From: Chloroflexi bacterium UBA6077
Lineage (GTDB): Bacteria; Chloroflexota; UBA6077
DNA length: 64,000 nt
Assembly (NCBI GenBank): GCA_002436065.1
Contig: DIXP01000004.1
Location: 29,552 to 93,551 of the forward strand
Direction: 5' to 3'
Both the position numbers and the translations under genes were made by a program. The notes beneath the pieces are model-generated. The model was not told the origin of the DNA. It ran no database searches and worked only from the letters and a program-made list of their open reading frames with translations. Every line of letters starts with the position of its first letter. The stretch's first letter is position 1. Shown one piece after another: positions 1-8,052 of the stretch.

Positions 1-90
1 ACCCGCCCTTCGGGCGGCCTCTCCAGAGGGAGAGGCGATTCTGACGCCTCCCTCTCCCTCTGGGAGAGGGTCGGGGTGAGGGCCAGACGC
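1..90. repeat. Dispersed CCCTCTCC-type hairpin repeat
   Basis: GC-rich inverted segments: CCGCCC/GGGCGG at the very start, then purine/pyrimidine arms built on CTCTCCCTCTGGGAGAGGG followed by GGGGTGAGGG. The same style of element recurs at 11100-11180. No reading frame is supported. It directly precedes the truncated aminotransferase, so it may mark the breakpoint that removed that gene's 5' part (inference). Confidence 0.6.
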
Positions 91-98
91 AGAACTAA

Positions 99-389
99 AA
101 GGCCCTGCAGCTTCACGAGCCCGAGGCTGCTTTCTACGCCCGGGTAGAGTACGATGTACCTCTCTCGGCTGTGGAGATGACGCAGTACCTTTACGCATGG
201 GGGCTGAACGTACGCTCCGGGACCGAGTTTGGCCAGGCAGGCGAGAAGCATCTTCGTTTCACCTTTGCCGCTTCGGAATCGGCCATTGCCGAGGGTGTGG
301 AGTCGTTCAAGGCAGCCACGTTGGAGATGGGGGAAGCTCGACAGACAGAGTGGAATCGTTACCGAAGGGAGGATGGGGAATGGCGATAG
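99..389 (+). pseudogene. 5'-truncated class I/II aminotransferase (C-terminal remnant)
   Basis: The frame is open from 99 (an in-frame stop lies at 96-98) and encodes about 96 residues with no proper start. It carries the C-terminal small-domain signature RSGTEFGQAGEKHLRFTFA, closely matching RPGTEFGSMGEKHLRFTFA in the intact aminotransferase at 52381-53577. The match also covers the preceding AAFYARVEY stretch. The PLP lysine and the whole large domain are missing, so it cannot be a functional enzyme. A GTG at 171 could only give a 72-residue fragment. Its end overlaps the next gene by 10 nt, which suggests an original aminotransferase-NHL gene pair. Confidence 0.8.
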
Positions 390-1381
390 TTGACAAGCTG
401 CGCTACGAGGTGCTGGAGGGGTGGGAGCAGCTTCCTGAGGGTTTCAAGCACCTGGACGTTGTGGGCGCCGCGGTCGACGCCAACGATCGGGTGTACATAA
501 TCACTCGGAGCGACTCACGGGTGATGGTGTACGAGCGAGACGGCAGCTTCGTGACCGCCTGGGGAGAAGGGGTGTTCACGCCTCGGACCCACTGCATCAG
601 GTTCGGGCCGGACGGCTCCGTCTACACAGTGGACGACGGCGACCATACCGTTCGGAAGTTCACCCCTGATGGGAAGCCGCTCATGATCCTTGGCACCCCT
701 GGAGTGGCCTCCGACACCGGATATGACAAGAGCAAAGGGACGAGCAGCGTCGCTCACTCCGGCCCACCCTTCAACCGCCCCACGGGGGTTGCCATCGCGC
801 CGAACGGCGACCTATACGTGAGCGACGGCTATGGAAACGCCCGTGTCCACCGCTTCTCGGCCGATGGGAAGCTGATCCAGACCTGGGGCGAGCCGGGAAC
901 GGGACCCGGCGAGTTCCACGTGCCCCACGACATCTGGGTGACCGGAGAGGGTAAGGTGCTGGTGGCCGACCGAGAGAACGACCGGATCCAGTTCTTCAGC
1001 CTGGAGGGAGAGTACCTTGGGCAGTGGACCGATGTGCAGCGACCGACGGGGCTGTACGTCGATCGGGAGGGGCTGGTGTACGTGTCGGAGCTATGGTGGC
1101 GGGTAGGGGACCGATCCTACACTCACGGCCGGATAGAGGAGGACAACCGCCCTGGCCGAGTCAGTGTGCTGGCGCCCGATGGGGCTATTCTGGCTCGATG
1201 GGGCAGCAACGACCGCTGCGCTCCTGGACAGTTCTGCGCCCCTCACGGGATTTGCGTTGACTCCCGTGGCGACCTCTATGTGGCCGAGGTGACCTACACC
1301 TTTGCCGGCAAGCGAGGGCTGGTACCTCCGGATTGCCACACCCTGCAGAAGTTCGCTCGTGTGACGGCTGCTCTCGCGTAG
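380..1381 (+). CDS. NHL-repeat six-bladed beta-propeller protein
   Basis: 333 residues from an ATG at 380 preceded by a GGGAGGATGGGGA ribosome site. Repeated blades of the NHL type are visible (for example PTGVAIAPNGDLYVSDGYGN, DIWVTGEGKVLVADRENDRI, PHGICVDSRGDLYVAE), spaced about 45-50 residues apart. The family resembles peptidyl-alpha-hydroxyglycine lyase-like propellers, but no substrate can be assigned. No signal peptide is seen, so it is probably cytoplasmic. It overlaps the aminotransferase remnant, which implies former co-transcription with it. Confidence 0.85.
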   Translation: MAIVDKLRYEVLEGWEQLPEGFKHLDVVGAAVDANDRVYIITRSDSRVMVYERDGSFVTAWGEGVFTPRTHCIRFGPDGSVYTVDDGDHTVRKFTPDGKPLMILGTPGVASDTGYDKSKGTSSVAHSGPPFNRPTGVAIAPNGDLYVSDGYGNARVHRFSADGKLIQTWGEPGTGPGEFHVPHDIWVTGEGKVLVADRENDRIQFFSLEGEYLGQWTDVQRPTGLYVDREGLVYVSELWWRVGDRSYTHGRIEEDNRPGRVSVLAPDGAILARWGSNDRCAPGQFCAPHGICVDSRGDLYVAEVTYTFAGKRGLVPPDCHTLQKFARVTAALA

Positions 1382-1775
1382 GGCCGGTCATATCCGCTCT
1401 CCGTGGCCTGGGACCGCACGCCGGCCCCGGGCCACGACTCTTTCCGCTGCCCTCACGCATCTAGACTGGCCTCGATACGTGGTGCAGGGCGCTCTGCCCT
1501 AATTCGTAGTGCAGGGCGCTCTGCCCTGCCGTCCAGTTGCCCTGCCGTGAGTCGTGGCCCATGGGTCCGGATGCGGGTAGAGCGGGGGGGCGTATCGGGT
1601 GTACGCCAACGGGTGGCAGGGCACAGGGCCCTGAACTACCGGTTGGCATATAACTGTGGTTCTGTTGGAGGGGCATCAACGGGGCACAGCGTCTGCGTTT
1701 GTAGGGCCTCCAGCCCTTGCCCTTGTTCTTTCCCATTAGGGAGGAAGCGGAGGGCGAGAAGGGGGAGGAACATAT
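1382..1775. other. Gene-free spacer with hairpin repeats
   Basis: 394 bp without a credible gene. It holds two 23-bp direct repeats (annotated separately at 1478-1527) and a GC-rich stretch. A ribosome site GGGAGGAACATAT lies just before the ATG at 1776. No convincing promoter was recognised by eye. Confidence 0.5.
1478..1527. repeat. Two tandem 23-bp hairpin repeats
   Basis: CGTGGTGCAGGGCGCTCTGC... at 1478-1500 is repeated at 1505-1527 with one difference and a 4-nt spacer. Each unit contains the self-complementary arms AGGGC/GCCCT around GCTCT, so each can fold into a small hairpin. It is of the REP/intergenic-hairpin kind; function is unknown. Confidence 0.65.
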
Positions 1776-3023
1776 ATGGGTGTGAATTGGGAGAGTCTGT
1801 ACACGGATAGCGCGCGGGTGGCGCAGGTGTCGCCGCTGCGCGATCTGTTGCGTTTCGGATCGGCGCCGGATGTGATATCCCTGGCAGGGGGATTTCCGGC
1901 GCCGGAGCTTTTCCCCGCGGATGCCTTTCGGGAGGCCGCGGAGGCAGCGCTGACCACCGATCCGGGTGCAGCGCTGCAGTACGGTCCGGCCGAGGGTTAT
2001 CCGCCTCTTCGGGCCTTCCTGGCCGATCGGCTGACACACCAGGGTATCTCCGTGAGCCCGGAGGAGGTGCTGATCACCAACGGCTCGCAGCAGGGACTCG
2101 AGCTGGTGGCGAGGCTGTTGGTGACGCGGGGGTGTCAGGTGGTGGCGGAGGACCCGTCCTACGTGGGTGGGCTGTCGGTCTTCGGGTGCCACCATGCCGA
2201 CTACATGGTCGTGTCGGTGGACGGGGATGGGATGCAGGTGGAGCGACTGGAGGAGCAGCTCCGGGGGGAGGGGCCGAAGCCAAAGCTGATCTATGCCCTG
2301 CCGAACTTCCAGAACCCGACTGGCAACACCCTGAGCCTCGCGCGGAGGCACCGGCTGTTGGATCTGTCCTACCGCCACGGTATCCCCATCCTGGAGGACG
2401 ACGCCTATGGGGAGCTGCGCTTCGAGGGCGAGCACATCCCGTCGCTGAAGTCGATGGACAGCGAGGAGAGTGTGATCTACATGGGGAGCTTCTCCAAGAT
2501 CCTCTCGCCTGGGGTGCGGCTCGGGTGGTTGGTGGCGAAGGAAGGGGTGATCGCCCATCTGTTGGGGCTGAAGCTGGGGATGGACCTGAGCGCCAACTCC
2601 TTGACTCAGCACGTGGTGTACAGGGTGTGCAGCACGGGGATGCTGGATGGGCATATCGAGGGGGTGAAACCGTTCTACCGGGAGCGGAGGGACGCGATGC
2701 TGCGGGGCCTGGAGAGGCATCTGCCGGCGGGGGCTACCTGGTCGCGTCCTGAGGGGGGACTGTTCGTGTGGGTGCGGCTTCCGGAGGGGCTCGACGCAGA
2801 GGAGATGCTGGCAGAGGCGGTGCGGGAGAAGGTGGCGTACGTGCCGGGGATGGCCTTCCACCCGCTGAAGGACTGCTCCAACACGATGCGGCTGAACTTC
2901 TCGGCGGTCCCGGTCCCGAAGATACGGGAGGGGGTCCGGCGGCTGGGCCGGGTGGTGACGCGGTGGAGCGAGGCGCGGGGTTCGGGTGAGCTGCCGCTGT
3001 CGGGAGACCTCAGGGCGGCGTAG
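1776..3023 (+). CDS. PLP-dependent aminotransferase (LysN / 2-aminoadipate aminotransferase-like)
   Basis: 415 residues, fold-type I, of the group related to LysN and the aminotransferase half of MocR regulators but without an HTH domain. Visible landmarks: GFPAPELFP near the N-terminus, QNPTGNTLS, DDAYGELRF, and the Schiff-base lysine K241 in GSFSKILSPGVRLGW. The start ATG at 1776 has a good GGGAGGAA site 7 nt upstream. It transfers amino groups between amino acids and 2-oxo acids; the exact substrate is not readable. Its 3' end overlaps the thioesterase relic on the other strand by 14 nt. Confidence 0.9.
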   Translation: MGVNWESLYTDSARVAQVSPLRDLLRFGSAPDVISLAGGFPAPELFPADAFREAAEAALTTDPGAALQYGPAEGYPPLRAFLADRLTHQGISVSPEEVLITNGSQQGLELVARLLVTRGCQVVAEDPSYVGGLSVFGCHHADYMVVSVDGDGMQVERLEEQLRGEGPKPKLIYALPNFQNPTGNTLSLARRHRLLDLSYRHGIPILEDDAYGELRFEGEHIPSLKSMDSEESVIYMGSFSKILSPGVRLGWLVAKEGVIAHLLGLKLGMDLSANSLTQHVVYRVCSTGMLDGHIEGVKPFYRERRDAMLRGLERHLPAGATWSRPEGGLFVWVRLPEGLDAEEMLAEAVREKVAYVPGMAFHPLKDCSNTMRLNFSAVPVPKIREGVRRLGRVVTRWSEARGSGELPLSGDLRAA

Positions 3024-3646
3024 TCTGGGCAAGAGAGGCCACGGCGATACATGGCTGGAGGTCCACCGTCCGATTGGACTCTAGCGCCATGTCGATACAT
3101 TTCTGCAGTTCTGTGGCCAGATGCCTTACCTCAGGATCCCGCACGCTGCTACCGTGGTGGCCGGGGATCCCATGGATCTCAACTCCCCCCAGGGCAAGCC
3201 GCTTCCATCCTGCCCTGGGGTCCACCCGATAGTGAGGGAAGAGGGCGTGATCCTGGGCCCAGAAAAGGGTAATCTTGCCGGGATGGGGTTAGGGCTAGTA
3301 ACGGCCGAGAGCTAACAGGGTTGCCTTCTCGACAGATCGTAGGCCCGGAGGAACGGAAGCGCCCCGGGCTTGTGAAGCTTGGTACAGCCAAGCAGGGCAG
3401 CCTTTCTGGCTAATCTGCCTCTAATTGTGCCCATTCTCTCTAGAAGGTAGGGTAGCAGTCCTCCGCCATCTCCTCCAGTGAGTAGAGCGGCGCGTCTCTG
3501 TCGTCCAGGCCACGCGCCTGGATGCCAAACACCGGCTGATTGGCCGCCATCTGTCGTGCGAGGTCGCGGTAGTGAAGGATCTCCCCACCTATCCCATGCA
3601 CACAAAAGAAAGGGGGGTGCTGCCGGTTGGCTGGATGGGGACGATC
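3010..3646 (-). pseudogene. Decayed NRPS/PKS-type thioesterase (TE domain relic 1)
   Basis: Reading from 3646 downward, the N-terminal TE signature PFFCVHGIGGEILHYRDLA and VFGIQARGLDDRDAP...YSLEEMAEDCY is clear. It is followed in another frame by the lid-like YLLERMGTIRGRLARK. In a third frame comes the C-terminal part PGKITLFWAQDHALFP...GWKRLALGGVEIHGIPGHHG up to the stop at 3010. The segment that should carry the GxSxG nucleophile is missing between EEMAEDCY and YLLERM, and at least two frame changes are needed. It is therefore inactive. Type II or terminal thioesterases of this family release peptides or polyketides from carrier proteins; no synthetase gene is in the window. Confidence 0.8.
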
Positions 3647-3757
3647 GACATTCGATACTCGATCATCCGGAAGGGTGGAAGGCCGACTGTGACGGGCGGA
3701 GGCGTATCCGGCGACGGTGAGCGGCGTCGACAGGAACGGCTGGTTCAGTTGGGGCGA

Positions 3758-4153
3758 ATGACCGATGAGGAGTTTGCTTGCGAGCTGGAGTCTCATAAGA
3801 GGGTTGACTGGACCTCCCGACGGCTCAAGGTTCATGTTGAAAAGCACGGCGAGCAACTCAGTAGCGTTCTCGGTGTAGATTTAGATGACGTGAAACTAGC
3901 TAAACTCACCGTGGAGATACTCAGTAATGCTGATAGGGTGCTGACAGGGATCGACCAGGCTACTCTTCAGGTTGAGTATGCATTCGTGCGCTTACTACGG
4001 GAGTCAATTGGGCTGGATGATGCTATAATTGCGCTGGCGCGAGGAGGGGCTGCTCGAAGCGTCTTTCCGACGGCCATGGAGAGATGGTTGAAACGACGTT
4101 CCGACATGGTGGAGGTAACGAGTCGTGTCCAAGCTCTTGGACAGAAACCTTAA
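3758..4153 (+). CDS. Hypothetical protein linked to Mrr
   Basis: 131 residues from ATG 3758, the start that clears the thioesterase relic (the frame itself is open from 3572). Not recognised. It is predicted mostly helical with charged ends, and has no membrane segment or signal peptide. Base composition is less GC-rich than the neighbours (hand count 31 of 60 for 3901-3960). It overlaps the next gene by 29 nt, so the two are probably co-translated. It may be part of a small cassette with the Mrr gene 375 nt downstream. Confidence 0.6.
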   Translation: MTDEEFACELESHKRVDWTSRRLKVHVEKHGEQLSSVLGVDLDDVKLAKLTVEILSNADRVLTGIDQATLQVEYAFVRLLRESIGLDDAIIALARGGAARSVFPTAMERWLKRRSDMVEVTSRVQALGQKP

Positions 4154-4448
4154 CCTATACTCGATCATGACGAATAAGTTGCCTCTATATGATGAGTGGA
4201 TGGAAGTCGAGAACGTCTTGATCTGGCGAGACGAAATCCACGATGAGCTTGAGGCTGGTGCATCTCTCACGGATGAGCAGCTGCGTGCCTTGAAAGATGC
4301 TGATGACCGCCTGTTGGCGCAACGTGAACGGTTAGTCCGAGATTTTCCATCGGCCTTCGAGAACACAGAGAGCATCAGTCCCAGACAATGGTGGTGGCAC
4401 CTGCCTGAAGGCCCTGATGTTCGCGATGAGGCCCAGCAAGCCGCCTAA
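4125..4448 (+). CDS. Small hypothetical protein linked to Mrr
   Basis: 107 residues. The GTG at 4125 has a GGAGG site about 9 nt upstream; an alternative ATG at 4167 has none. Acidic and helical, with DEIHDELEAGASLTDEQLRA in the middle and a WWW cluster near residue 90. No family recognised. The tight overlap with the preceding gene resembles a two-gene antitoxin/toxin or accessory pair, but nothing in the sequence proves that. Confidence 0.55.
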   Translation: MSKLLDRNLNLYSIMTNKLPLYDEWMEVENVLIWRDEIHDELEAGASLTDEQLRALKDADDRLLAQRERLVRDFPSAFENTESISPRQWWWHLPEGPDVRDEAQQAA

Positions 4449-4528
4449 CCCCGGCGCCCTCGACCAACCTGAAGAGGTCTTGTTCGGAGCTCACGCGATC
4501 AAGAGTACGACAAAGGGGAGGATCGAGG

Positions 4529-5443
4529 GTGGCCGTTCCTGACTTTCAGTCACTGATGCTTCCTCTGTTGAGGGTGGCAGCGGACGGGGAAGAGCATCCG
4601 CTCGCAGCCGCTCGTGATGCCCTGGCCGCACAACTCAAGTTGACCGTTGCGGACCAGCAGGAGTTGCTCCCCAGCGGCCGTCAGCCTCGTTTCACCAATC
4701 GGGTTGCATGGGCGAAGGTCTATCTTCAGCAAGCAGGTCTACTCCAGTCGACTCGTCGCGGCCATTTTCGTATTGCTGAGCGCGGGCGTACTGTTCTGGA
4801 GGTGCCTCCGGCACGGATCGACATCAAGTTCCTTCAGCAGTATCCGGAGTTCGCCGAGCCGCGCCGCGGCAAGGACGAGACTACTCCAGATGTCGTAGCG
4901 ACGCTACCGGCCGAGCCGGAGCTTGAGTCTCCAGAAGAGATGCTCGAAGCTGCCTACCTGAAAATGAGGGCTGGCCTTGCATCAGAGGTCTTGGGGCATG
5001 TGAAAGCAGGTTCTCCGCAGTTTTTCGAGCGATTGGTGGTCGAACTCCTCCTGAAGATGGGGTATGGTGGCTCACGCAGCGATGCTGGCCAAGCGGTGGG
5101 TAGGTCTGGTGACGAAGGAATAGACGGAGTCATTAGCGAAGACCGACTGGGGCTAGATGTTGTCTATCTGCAGGCGAAGAAATGGGACGGTACCGTCGGG
5201 CGTCCTGAGATCCAGAAGTTCGTCGGTGCGCTACATGGCAAGCGTGCCAAGAAGGGTGTGTTCATCAGTACAGGCTCCTTCTCGGCTGACGCTATTGCCT
5301 ATGTGGAGCATATCGATCCAAGGGTGTGCCTGATTGATGGACGGCGCCTGGCGGAGTTAATGATCGATTTCGAGGTTGGCGTAGCAGCCACTCGAAGCTA
5401 CCAGGTCAAGCGCGTGGACTCGGACTATTTCGATGAGGGCTGA
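4529..5443 (+). CDS. mrr: Mrr-type type IV restriction endonuclease
   Basis: 304 residues, the usual length of Mrr. An N-terminal winged-helix Mrr_N domain (about 5-95) is followed by a linker. The C-terminal PD-(D/E)XK domain (about 160-290) shows GDEGIDGVI (catalytic D199), LDVVYLQAKKW (Q215-A-K217) and FISTGSFSADA. Such enzymes cut DNA carrying foreign methylation. Start GTG 4529 follows GGGGAGGATCGAGG. The last six codons plus stop coincide with sequence that belongs to the neighbouring thioesterase relic on the opposite strand, so the C-terminus may have been acquired at the insertion junction. Confidence 0.9.
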   Translation: MAVPDFQSLMLPLLRVAADGEEHPLAAARDALAAQLKLTVADQQELLPSGRQPRFTNRVAWAKVYLQQAGLLQSTRRGHFRIAERGRTVLEVPPARIDIKFLQQYPEFAEPRRGKDETTPDVVATLPAEPELESPEEMLEAAYLKMRAGLASEVLGHVKAGSPQFFERLVVELLLKMGYGGSRSDAGQAVGRSGDEGIDGVISEDRLGLDVVYLQAKKWDGTVGRPEIQKFVGALHGKRAKKGVFISTGSFSADAIAYVEHIDPRVCLIDGRRLAELMIDFEVGVAATRSYQVKRVDSDYFDEG

Positions 5444-5708
5444 CCTATCAAGGCTGCATGTGGGTTGGATAGGAAGCGGGTGAGGTGGGCGGCGAGTAGG
5501 GAGCCGTGGGGCTCGGAGAGCATGTCCAGGTGGGGGAGGGGATTTCCACCAACTCGACGCCCCCTTCCGCCAGTTCGGCCCAGCCGTGGCGCTGCTCGAC
5601 GTCGGGGTCTATGTAGAGGGTGGGGGCGGTGCTCCAGAAGAGAGTGATACGGCCGGGGTAACGGGCCGGTTGGTATGCGCAGTAGGCCGGCCAGTGGGGT
5701 TGCTTCAT
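5425..5708 (-). pseudogene. Thioesterase C-terminal remnant (TE relic 2)
   Basis: From 5708 downward the frame reads AYQPARYPGRITLFWSTAP and HGWAELAEGGVELVEIP. After a 1-nt frame change it continues HLDMLSEPHGSLLAAHLTRF, then a tail ending PSSK and a stop at 5425-5427. This is the C-terminal third of an NRPS-type thioesterase. The N-terminal part is absent; a dispersed repeat lies at 5861-5912. It overlaps the 3' end of mrr by 19 nt. Confidence 0.75.
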
Positions 5709-5860
5709 CGCCCAGGGGCTGGCGATGGGGGTGCGGGTGGACAGGGGGCCGGTGTCTGTGTTGGCGGTGGGGCCGACAGGGGCACCGGCCCCTACGGTTG
5801 GGCGGAGCGGTGGGAGCAGTCCGCCAAAGTGGTTTTGATATGTATAGCGATGCTGAATGT

Positions 5861-5912
5861 GGGGAGGGCTGTCTACCTGTAACGGGAGAACCTTCGCTAA
5901 TCGCTCAGGATT
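5861..5912. repeat. Diverged copy of dispersed CTCAGGAT repeat
   Basis: CTACCTGTAACGGGAGAACC followed by TTCGCTAATCGCTCAGGAT is a degenerate copy of the intergenic repeat better preserved at 22462, 34821, 45293 and 62095. Confidence 0.6.
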
Positions 5913-6319
5913 TGGAGTTTGGACAAAGAAGCACAACCTCGCTGAATATGGTGAGGCGAGCTAGCCGTATTGCAGAGAGCCATGTGGCTCAGGTGGCGCG
6001 TTACCCCTCCTTAGATGGGTTGGATAGCGGGCTCGCGGCCCTGGATGCTCCTCCCTGGCGGCGTCCTGGTGACTTTCCACGCGGCTGGACATCTCGGGCG
6101 GGAGTGCCCACTCGCGCAAGGAGTGGGGCAACGGCTCTTCGGACTCGACCTGGTGGGAGCGCTGCGGCAGGCCGAGGCTGTCCCCAAGGCAGTCGGGGAT
6201 CTTGGATCAGGGAGCGGGCAAGCCAGAGCTGCCGCAGGACTATATTGGTGGAGAGGATTGCGTTGGACAGTAAGGAGTAGGATCGCCGGAGTTGGCCGGA
6301 GTGGGGGCACTGTTCTATC
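5913..6319. other. Gene-poor spacer, no recognisable gene
   Basis: About 400 bp between the degraded thioesterase/repeat and the MFS gene. Open frames on both strands are present but none resembles a known family. A plus-frame segment around 6040-6110 reads PGGVLVTFHAAGHLG and could be debris of an old gene. Treated as non-coding. Confidence 0.4.
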
Positions 6320-7897
6320 ATGAGCGGGTCCGGAGTCTCCGGCAGCAGCGAGGCGCGCCGCGGGCTGGAGGACGGCTGGTATCGACGGCAGGTTGGTGGT
6401 GCCGATCCCTCAGGACCTAAGGAGCGAGATGTGGTCTTAGATTCGAGATCCTCCCAGCAGCTCAGCGGCGAGACCAGCGGCGGCGACGAGCCTGGCAAGT
6501 GGGTACCCGCAAGCGTGGGGGTTGCGCCAGGAAACCGCCTTGGGCCGCTGCGCTGGTGGATATGGTCGCTGCTGGCTGCCGCCTACCTGTTCGTCATGTT
6601 TCACAGGTACGCCCCCGGTGTGGTGGCGGACAGGCTGATGGCCGACTTCGCGGTTGGGGGCGCGGCCATCGGCATACTGACGGCGATCTACCCCTTTGTG
6701 TACGCCGTGATGCAGGTTCCGGCCGGTGCCCTGGCCGACGGCTTCGGGGCGCGTAAGACGGTAGCCATGGGCACCGCGCTGGCGGGCATCGGTTCGCTGG
6801 TTTTCGGCATCGCCCCAGTCCTGGAAATGGCCTATCTTGGCCGGCTCTTCGTGGGACTCGGGGTATCCGTCATATTCGTTGCCGCGCTTAAGTGCCAGGC
6901 GAGTTGGTTTCGCGCCAGCGAGTTCGGCACTATGTCGGGCTTCTTGATCCTGGTTGGCAGCCTCGGCTCCGTCTCCGCGACTACCCCGATGGCGCTGGTG
7001 GCTCAGTCGCTGGGCTGGAGGGCCTCCTTCACGATCGTTGGTGCGGCTTCCTGCATAGTGGCGGTGGCCGTCTGGCGCTGGGTGCGCGATCACCCCTCTG
7101 AACTCGGACTGCCCTCACTGCCCGGGGCAGCGGTTGCCCCCAGCACCAACCGGTCGGCCTCGAAGAAGCCGCCTCTTCTGTCCAGCGTCTGGAGCGTCCT
7201 GGGCAACCCCCAGACCCGCGCGGGGTTCCTGGCCCATTTTGGGATCCTTGGCAGCTACCAGGCCTTCGCCGGCCTCTGGGCAGTGCCTTACTTGATGCAC
7301 GTGTATGGCATGGAGCGATCCGAGGCTGCCAACCATCTGCTCGTCGCCACCCTGGGGATGATCGTTTCCGCCCCGCTCGCCGGCCTCGTCTCGGACCGTC
7401 TGCTGGAGCGGCGCAAGATGCCCATAATGGCCCTGGCGATGCTGGCCTGTTGCTGCTGGCTGACTCTGAATCTCTGGAATGGGGGGCAACCTCCTGCCTG
7501 GGCACTCTATCCGCTCTTCGCCACGTTCGGTTTCTCTTGCGGCGCCGTGACCCTCGTCCTGGCAGCGGTGAAGGAGGCCAATCCACCGGAACTCTCCGGA
7601 CTGGCCATGGGTACCGCCAATGGGGCCTTCCTGGGCGCTACCCTGCTGCAGCCCGCCCTGGGCTATCTGCTGGACAGGCAGTGGCAGGGCGCGATGCTGG
7701 ATGGAGCCCGTGTCTATCCCTTCGCCGCTTACCAGGGCGTGCTTCCGGTGCTGGCCGGCTTCGCCTTCCTGGGGCTGCTGGGGAGCTCCCTGATCAAGGA
7801 GACCTATTGCCGGAACGCGGCCGAGGGGTACGCCTCCCGAGCGGATGTCGATGCCGTAGGTGACGCTTCCATGGTCACGAGGTCGCGGCCCAGCTGA
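6320..7897 (+). CDS. Major facilitator superfamily transporter
   Basis: 525 residues with about 12 hydrophobic segments beginning near residue 78 (WWIWSLLAAAYLFVMFHRYA). The MFS loop motif between helices 2 and 3 is visible as GALADGFGARKTVAMG, with its counterpart GLVSDRLLERRKMP in the second half. A DHPSE cytoplasmic loop sits between the halves. The 75-residue hydrophilic N-terminus is longer than usual, so a later GTG start (for example near 6512) is possible. It resembles organic-anion or nitrate-type MFS porters; the substrate is not determinable. Confidence 0.85.
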   Translation: MSGSGVSGSSEARRGLEDGWYRRQVGGADPSGPKERDVVLDSRSSQQLSGETSGGDEPGKWVPASVGVAPGNRLGPLRWWIWSLLAAAYLFVMFHRYAPGVVADRLMADFAVGGAAIGILTAIYPFVYAVMQVPAGALADGFGARKTVAMGTALAGIGSLVFGIAPVLEMAYLGRLFVGLGVSVIFVAALKCQASWFRASEFGTMSGFLILVGSLGSVSATTPMALVAQSLGWRASFTIVGAASCIVAVAVWRWVRDHPSELGLPSLPGAAVAPSTNRSASKKPPLLSSVWSVLGNPQTRAGFLAHFGILGSYQAFAGLWAVPYLMHVYGMERSEAANHLLVATLGMIVSAPLAGLVSDRLLERRKMPIMALAMLACCCWLTLNLWNGGQPPAWALYPLFATFGFSCGAVTLVLAAVKEANPPELSGLAMGTANGAFLGATLLQPALGYLLDRQWQGAMLDGARVYPFAAYQGVLPVLAGFAFLGLLGSSLIKETYCRNAAEGYASRADVDAVGDASMVTRSRPS

Positions 7898-7933
7898 AGC
7901 CGGCCCGCCTCCGGTCGCGCCGCCATAATCGGG

Positions 7934-8052
7934 CTATTTCGATGAGGGGTGACCCAAGGAACTCGCACGCGGATCGGACAGGCAGCGGGTGAGGTGATGG
8001 GCGAGTCGTCGGCGGTGGAATAGGGCTGATAGGGGAACCTCTACGTCGTCGA
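7934..8052 (-). pseudogene. Thioesterase C-terminal tail (TE relic 3)
   Basis: The minus strand reads RLAHHLTRCLSDPRASSLGH then PSSK and a stop at 7934-7936. This parallels LLAAHLTRFLSNPHAALIGQ-PSSK of relic 2 at 5425. DNA around the stop is nearly identical (CTATTTCGATGAGGG in both). Only about 40 residues survive, and the preceding motif is deleted or altered. Confidence 0.6.

Noticed and set aside
1461..3032. 523-codon minus-strand frame opposite the aminotransferase
   Set aside because: His/Arg/Pro/Gln-rich shadow of a well-supported plus-strand gene.
3572..3757. N-terminal extension of the hypothetical gene before mrr
   Set aside because: It runs through the opposite-strand thioesterase relic, so the ATG at 3758 is preferred.
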